Assembly: GCF_006980715.1 (NCBI RefSeq)
Contig: NZ_SBHN01000024.1
Location: 1-64,000, forward strand
DNA: 64,000 nucleotides
Direction: 5' to 3'
Origin: Telmatospirillum sp. J64-1
Lineage (GTDB): Bacteria > Pseudomonadota > Alphaproteobacteria > Rhodospirillales > Magnetospirillaceae
The notes below the pieces were generated by a model. The model did no database searches, was not told where the DNA came from, and was given only the letters and a program-made list of their open reading frames with translations. Positions 59,462 to 64,000 of this stretch are shown piece after piece; position 1 is the stretch's first letter; each line of letters opens with the position of its first letter. Both the position numbers and the translations under genes were made by a program.

Positions 59462-60241
59462 ATGACCTTTTCCCAGAAGAAACTGCCCTTGGGCTCCTCC
59501 GCCGCGAATCAGTGGCAGGTTTCCGAAACCGCCGTCGACCTGGTGCGACGCCCCGTGGCGCCCCGGCCCGTCAGTGTCCGGGGCGAGCCGCAATCCCTGA
59601 CGCTGGACCTGGCGCGCAGCGCCATCGTCGTCATCGACATGCAGAACGACTTCTGCCACCCCGAGGGCTGGCTGGCCCATATCGGCGTCGATGTCGCCCC
59701 CGCCCGCACTCCCATCGATCCCTTGCGGAAGGCGCTTCCGGCCCTGCGCCGGGCCGGGGTGCCGGTCATCTGGGTCAATTGGGGCAACCGGCCCGATCTG
59801 CTCAATCTCAGCCCGTCGCTGCTGCATGTCTACAAGCCGACCGGCGAAGGGGTGGGGCTGGGCGACCCCCTGCCGTCCAGGGGCGCACCGGTCCTGCAGA
59901 AAGATTCCTGGGCGGCGGCGGTGGTCGACGAACTGCCGGTCGAGGAGGGCGACATCCGCGTCGACAAATACCGGATGAGCGGTTTCTGGGACACGCCGCT
60001 GGATTCGATCCTGCGCAACCTGAAGGTAGAGACCCTGCTCTTCGCCGGGGTCAATGCCGATCAATGCGTCCTCTGCACGCTGCAGGACGCCAATTTCCTG
60101 GGCTATGACTGCATCCTTCTCGAGGATTGCAGCGCCACCACCTCGCCCGATTACTGCTGGCAGGCGACGCTTTACAACGTGAAGCAATGCTTCGGCTTCG
60201 TGACGAACAGCACCGACCTGCTGGCGGGGCTGGCCGAATGA
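59462..60241 (+). CDS. Isochorismatase-like cysteine hydrolase
   Basis: 259 residues. The triad is Asp in VVIDMQNDFCHPEGW, Lys in DIRVDKYRMSGFWDT and the nucleophile Cys in FAGVNADQCVLCTLQDA. This subgroup includes N-carbamoyl, ureidoacrylate (RutB) and biuret amidohydrolases. The N-terminal 50 residues are an extension before the core. The ATG lies 5 bp after the amidase stop, and the stop overlaps the next gene by 4 bp. Confidence 0.9.
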   Translation: MTFSQKKLPLGSSAANQWQVSETAVDLVRRPVAPRPVSVRGEPQSLTLDLARSAIVVIDMQNDFCHPEGWLAHIGVDVAPARTPIDPLRKALPALRRAGVPVIWVNWGNRPDLLNLSPSLLHVYKPTGEGVGLGDPLPSRGAPVLQKDSWAAAVVDELPVEEGDIRVDKYRMSGFWDTPLDSILRNLKVETLLFAGVNADQCVLCTLQDANFLGYDCILLEDCSATTSPDYCWQATLYNVKQCFGFVTNSTDLLAGLAE

Positions 60242-61905
60242 ACAGGCCGCCCTTTGCCGTGACGGGCCCGGAAACCGTCTCCATGACCACCCGCGACGGG
60301 GTGCGGCTGGATGCGGATCTCTATCGTCCCGACGCGGCGGGGGAATTCCCGGTCCTGCTGATGCGCCAGCCCTATGGACGGCGCATCGCCTCGACCGTGG
60401 TTTTCGCCCATCCCCGCTGGTATGCCGCCCAGGGCTATCTGGTGGTCATACAGGATGTGCGCGGGCGGGGCAGCTCCGAAGGCCGGTTCCGCCTCTTCGC
60501 CGACGATGTCGCCGATGGCGGCGAAAGCGTCTCCTGGGCGGCAAGACTGCCCGGTTCCAGCGGGCGCGTCGGCATGTACGGCTTTTCCTATCAGGCCAAC
60601 ACCCAATTGCTGGCCCTGGCCTCGGGCGCGCCGGAATTGGCTGCTTTGTGCCCGACCATGACGGGCTGGGACATGCATTCCGACTGGGCCTATGAAGGCG
60701 GCGCCTTCTGTTTCGCCGGCGGTCTCGGCTGGGGCATTCAGATGGCGGCGGAACAGGCGCGTCTGGCCGGGGACGAAGAGGCCTTCCAGGCCCTTTTCGC
60801 CGCCTCCCGCGCCTTGCCCGTCCATGCCGCCCGCCCGGCCTGGCCGCCGGTGATGGAGAAGTACGGCCATTACGGCCATTACCCCGATTGGATCGAAAAC
60901 CCGGCCCCCGGCGACTATTGGGACGGCATCGCCCCCCGTGCCGCCCTGGAGGGCAAGGCGATGGACGTGCCTATGCTGCATATCGGCGGCTGGTACGATT
61001 CCTTCCTGATGGGGACATTGAACTGCTACCGGGCGGCCAGGGCGCGTTCTTCCGCGCCGCAGAAGCTGGTCATCGGCCCCTGGACGCACCTTCCCTGGGG
61101 GCGGCGTGTCGGGGGCGTGGATTTCGGCCCCGAGGCCGTGGCCGCCATCGACCGGTTGCAGCTTGCCTGGTTCGACCGCTTTCTGAAGGGCGTGGAGAAC
61201 GGTATCGAGGACGAGTCGCCGGTACGGCTGTTCGACCTCGCCGCCCGGACGTGGCGGACCTTCGAGGACTGGCCGCAGCCCCGGCCCCTGGCCCTGTTCA
61301 CGGACAGCGACGGGCTGGCCGCCACCACGCAATCGGGCGTCCTTGCAGCGGACCGACCGGCAGAGATGGCCGAGGACAGTTTCGTCCATGATCCCTGGCG
61401 TCCGGTTCCCTTCCTCGGCGGCCACAATGCCCAGCCGGGGGGAATGCAGGAACGCGGCGCCGTCGACGACCGCAGCGATGTCCTGTGCTTTACCACCGCG
61501 CCGTTGGACCGGGACATGTGCTTGGCCGGAGAAGTGTCGCTGACGCTGTCGGTGAGCGCCGATTGCCCGAGTTTCGATATCAGCGCGATTCTCTCCCAGG
61601 TCACGCCCGAGGGGAAGGTCTACAACCTCACCCAGGGCTATCGGCGCGTGGATGGCGTCCCTGTCGGGCCGGTCACGCTTTCCCTGCGCGCCCTTTGCGC
61701 CACCCTGCCGGCGGGCCATGCCCTGCGCCTGTCCATCGCCGCCGCCAATTTCCCGGCTTTCGCCGTCAATCCGGGAACGGGCCAGGCCTTCGCCGAGGCC
61801 CGCTCCATCGACAATCAGGTCGTGACGCTGACCGTCACCCATGGCGGGACGGCACCGTCGCGGCTCGACCTGCCGCTTTGCCCGTCCGCGACCGGCTTTC
61901 GCTGA
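60238..61905 (+). CDS. CocE/NonD-family alpha/beta hydrolase (X-Pro dipeptidyl-peptidase type)
   Basis: 555 residues from ATG 60238. The N-terminal hydrolase domain has [30 protein letters not shown] and the nucleophile Ser in [11 protein letters not shown] near 120. A helical cap follows, then [19 protein letters not shown] and IGPWTHLPW with the catalytic His. The C-terminal jelly-roll domain starts at about 390. CocE-type enzymes cleave esters or amides of bulky amines. In an operon with amidases this one may open a larger amide precursor. No signal peptide, so cytoplasmic. Confidence 0.9.
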   Translation: MNRPPFAVTGPETVSMTTRDGVRLDADLYRPDAAGEFPVLLMRQPYGRRIASTVVFAHPRWYAAQGYLVVIQDVRGRGSSEGRFRLFADDVADGGESVSWAARLPGSSGRVGMYGFSYQANTQLLALASGAPELAALCPTMTGWDMHSDWAYEGGAFCFAGGLGWGIQMAAEQARLAGDEEAFQALFAASRALPVHAARPAWPPVMEKYGHYGHYPDWIENPAPGDYWDGIAPRAALEGKAMDVPMLHIGGWYDSFLMGTLNCYRAARARSSAPQKLVIGPWTHLPWGRRVGGVDFGPEAVAAIDRLQLAWFDRFLKGVENGIEDESPVRLFDLAARTWRTFEDWPQPRPLALFTDSDGLAATTQSGVLAADRPAEMAEDSFVHDPWRPVPFLGGHNAQPGGMQERGAVDDRSDVLCFTTAPLDRDMCLAGEVSLTLSVSADCPSFDISAILSQVTPEGKVYNLTQGYRRVDGVPVGPVTLSLRALCATLPAGHALRLSIAAANFPAFAVNPGTGQAFAEARSIDNQVVTLTVTHGGTAPSRLDLPLCPSATGFR

Positions 61906-61928
61906 CAATCCCAAACAGGAGACGAGAC

Positions 61929-62309
61929 GTGCCCGAGATCAATCTGCCGGACGTTCTGGCCGAAGTGACCGACGCCTTCATGGAATACGAGAAGGCCCTG
62001 GTGACCAATGACGTGGAGGTCCTGGACAAGCTGTTCTGGAACAGCCCGCACACCTTGCGCTACGGCGCCGGAGAAAATCTCTACGGCTACGAGGAAATCG
62101 CCGCCTTCCGCGCCGCCCGCCCGTCGAGCGGGCTGGACCGCAGCCTGACCCGCACCGTCATCACCACCTACGGCCGGGATTTCGCCACCGCCAACACGGA
62201 ATTCGTCCGCCCCGGCATCGCCAAGATCGGCCGGCAGAGCCAGACCTGGATGCGCACCCCCGAAGGCTGGCGCGTGGTGGCCGCGCATGTCTCCTTCATG
62301 GCGGCCTGA
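61929..62309 (+). CDS. hpxZ: HpxZ-family protein (SnoaL-like, oxalurate catabolism)
   Basis: 126 residues from a GTG at 61929, preceded by AGGAGACGA. It has the features of HpxZ/DUF3225: an N-terminal helix [25 protein letters not shown], then [23 protein letters not shown], and the end [23 protein letters not shown]. Fold type is NTF2/SnoaL. HpxZ is encoded beside HpxW in the Klebsiella purine (allantoin, oxalurate, oxamate) pathway, and its role there is unproved. It lies 41 bp before hpxW here. Confidence 0.88.
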   Translation: MPEINLPDVLAEVTDAFMEYEKALVTNDVEVLDKLFWNSPHTLRYGAGENLYGYEEIAAFRAARPSSGLDRSLTRTVITTYGRDFATANTEFVRPGIAKIGRQSQTWMRTPEGWRVVAAHVSFMAA

Positions 62310-62350
62310 GACGCCGCCAGAGCCTGGTTTCCAAAGCGAAGGATTTCCCC

Positions 62351-63934
62351 ATGCTACATACGCGCACCTCTCTCTCGGGCATGGTCACGGCGCCCCATCA
62401 TCTGGCGGCCCAGGCCGGTGCCGACGTGCTGCGCGAGGGCGGCAATGCGGTCGAGGCGATGGTCGCCGCGGCTTCGACCATCGCCGTCGTCTATCCGCAT
62501 ATGAATGCCATCGGCGGCGATGGCTTTTGGCTGATCGCGGAACCGGGCAAGGCGCCGGTGGCCGTCAGGGCCTGTGGGCCTGCGGCCCGGGCGGCCTCTC
62601 CCGCCTTCTATCGCGAGCGGGGCATGGCGGTGATCCCGGCGCGCGGTCCCCAGGCGGCCCTGACCGTAGCCGGGGCCGTCGGAGGCTGGGCCGAGGCCCT
62701 GGCGGTGGCGGCGCCTTGGGGAAATCCCCTGCCGTTGCAGCGCCTGCTCGGCGATGCCGTCCGCCATGCCCGGGACGGCATCGTGGTCACGCCGTCCCAG
62801 CACAGGCTGACCCGGGATAAACTGCCGGAATTGCAGGATGTGCCGGGCTTTTCCGATGTCTTCGCGCAAGGCGGGGCACCGGCTGTCCATTCCGTCCTGC
62901 GTCAGCCCGCTTTGGCCGAGACGCTGCGCCGCCTTGGTGAGGCCGGGCTCGACGATTTCTATCGGGGCGACGTGGCCCGCAGTAATGCCGCCTTCCTGGA
63001 GCGCATCGATAGCCCGCTGCGGCTGGCCGATCTCGAAGCCTATCGTGCCCGGCGGGTGAAGCCGCTCGGTCTCGACCTGCCGATGGGGTGCGTCTTCAAC
63101 ATGCCGCCGCCGACCCAGGGCGTTTCCTCGCTGATGATCCTGGGCCTGTTCGAGCGTCTGGGCGTCAACAGCGCCGAGGGCTTCGAGCATGTCCACGGCC
63201 TGGTCGAGGCGACCAAGCGGGCCTTCTTGCTGCGCAACGCCTATGTCGGCGATCCGGACCGGATGAGCGCCGATCCGCAGGTCTGGCTGACGCCCGCCGT
63301 CCTGGCCCAGGAAGCCGGACGGATCGACCGGACGCGGGCGGCGCCCTGGCCGCAGCCGACCGTTCCCGGCGATACCGTCTGGATGGGCGCCGCCGACAAG
63401 GACGGGCGCGTGGTCAGCTATATCCAGAGCATCTTCTGGGAATTCGGCAGTGGCGTCGTCGTACCGGAAACCGGCGTGCTGTGGCAGAATCGCGGATCGA
63501 GCTTCACGCTGCATGACGGCCCCAACGCACTGGCCCCGGAACGGCTGCCCTTCCATACGCTGAACCCGGCCATGGCCCAGTTCGCCGACGGCCGCATCCT
63601 GGCCTATGGCACCATGGGCGGCGAAGGCCAGCCGCAGACCCAGGCGGCGGTGTTCAGCCGCTATGCCCTGTTCGGCCAGGACCTGCAGGCGGCGGTAACC
63701 GCCCCGCGCTGGCTGCTCGGCCGCACCTGGGGAGCGGAGACCACGACGCTGAAGCTGGAGAACCGCTTCGATCCGGAGCTGATCGCGCAATTGCGGGAGG
63801 TCGGGCACGACATCGAGGTGGTCGGGCCGTTCGAGGACATGATGGGCCATGCCGGGGGCGTCGTCTTCCATCCCTCGGGCGTGATCGAAGGGGCCAGCGA
63901 CCCGCGCTCGGACGGTTCCTGCGCGGCGGTTTGA
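62351..63934 (+). CDS. hpxW: Oxamate amidohydrolase-like protein (HpxW, gamma-glutamyltransferase family)
   Basis: 527 residues. An Ntn-hydrolase of the gamma-glutamyltransferase family without a signal peptide, hence cytoplasmic, like HpxW and unlike periplasmic GGT. Family motifs include GMVTAPHHLAAQAG, LREGGNAVEAMVAAASTIAVVYPHMNAIGGDGFWLI, and PPPTQGVSSLMILGL. The self-processing site is the Thr in GDTVWMGAADKDG near 344. Later blocks are FWEFGSGVVVPETGVLWQNRGSSF and GTMGGEGQPQTQ. HpxW converts oxamate to oxalate plus ammonia. Last gene of the operon. hpxX and hpxY are not found in the window. Confidence 0.88.
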   Translation: MLHTRTSLSGMVTAPHHLAAQAGADVLREGGNAVEAMVAAASTIAVVYPHMNAIGGDGFWLIAEPGKAPVAVRACGPAARAASPAFYRERGMAVIPARGPQAALTVAGAVGGWAEALAVAAPWGNPLPLQRLLGDAVRHARDGIVVTPSQHRLTRDKLPELQDVPGFSDVFAQGGAPAVHSVLRQPALAETLRRLGEAGLDDFYRGDVARSNAAFLERIDSPLRLADLEAYRARRVKPLGLDLPMGCVFNMPPPTQGVSSLMILGLFERLGVNSAEGFEHVHGLVEATKRAFLLRNAYVGDPDRMSADPQVWLTPAVLAQEAGRIDRTRAAPWPQPTVPGDTVWMGAADKDGRVVSYIQSIFWEFGSGVVVPETGVLWQNRGSSFTLHDGPNALAPERLPFHTLNPAMAQFADGRILAYGTMGGEGQPQTQAAVFSRYALFGQDLQAAVTAPRWLLGRTWGAETTTLKLENRFDPELIAQLREVGHDIEVVGPFEDMMGHAGGVVFHPSGVIEGASDPRSDGSCAAV

Positions 63935-64000
63935 GCCGGTGTTGCCCGTCCTGAGTGGAGGCGAAGCCTGAAAAAGGCCACTTGCCGCACCTCCGCTTCC

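Noticed and set aside
1-64000. tRNA, rRNA, CRISPR array, prophage or insertion sequence
   Set aside because: Reading through all intergenic regions showed no cloverleaf-like conserved sequence, no regularly spaced repeats, and no transposase or integrase genes.

Overview
The window is 64 kb of GC-rich (roughly two-thirds G+C), gene-dense DNA. It looks like a chromosomal segment of a free-living alphaproteobacterium, possibly Rhodospirillales-like. The reasons are the three TRAP transporters, the FCD-type GntR and RpiR regulators, Tat-exported binding proteins, and intergenic palindromes of a type common in that class. The lineage call is an inference from style, not from a marker gene. No tRNA, rRNA, CRISPR array, insertion sequence or phage gene was seen. 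About 58 protein genes are supported.

Layout. (1) 1-6419, minus strand: a type I secretion operon with two overlapping ABC exporter genes, an HlyD adaptor and the start of a large repeat-containing secreted or adhesin-like protein that runs off the left edge. (2) 6707-17203: a 5-oxoproline (pyroglutamate) catabolic cluster. The minus-strand operon carries TRAP dctPQM, pxpB, pxpC, a D-aminoacylase, an FCD GntR regulator, a DapA-like aldolase and an unusual SDR. pxpA and an RpiR regulator lie on the plus strand. (3) 17445-22719: a second TRAP transporter with an Asp/Glu-hydantoin racemase-like protein, converging on a sodium:solute symporter with a 60-residue partner. (4) 23036-31801: a HAD phosphatase, a complete dipeptide/oligopeptide-type ABC importer, a phosphonate monoester hydrolase/sulfatase-family enzyme and an RpiR regulator. 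(5) 32256-43728: a complete hexuronate (galacturonate-type) pathway with a TRAP importer, uxaC, uxaB, uxaA, kdgK, kdgA, an EamA transporter and an FCD GntR regulator. (6) 43884-51755: a sugar ABC importer with a Gfo/Idh/MocA dehydrogenase, a TIM-barrel isomerase, an alpha/beta hydrolase, a GntR regulator and a divergent MalK/UgpC-type ATPase. (7) 51914-63934: a polyamine-type ABC importer with a fused two-domain permease, a GntR regulator, and seven amide/ureide-type hydrolases including HpxZ and HpxW homologues.

How the parts work together. After the secretion operon the window is a run of self-contained catabolic modules, each pairing a high-affinity importer with soluble enzymes and usually a local GntR or RpiR repressor. 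The best-supported regulatory result is a four-copy 12-bp palindrome (TATACTAGTATA or a one-base variant). It overlaps the candidate -10 box of the uronate TRAP operon, the kdgK operon, the uxaC operon and the local gntR gene, and so defines a compact hexuronate regulon. Smaller operator candidates accompany most other regulators. The least understood module is the right-hand hydrolase cluster, whose substrate cannot be read from the sequence.
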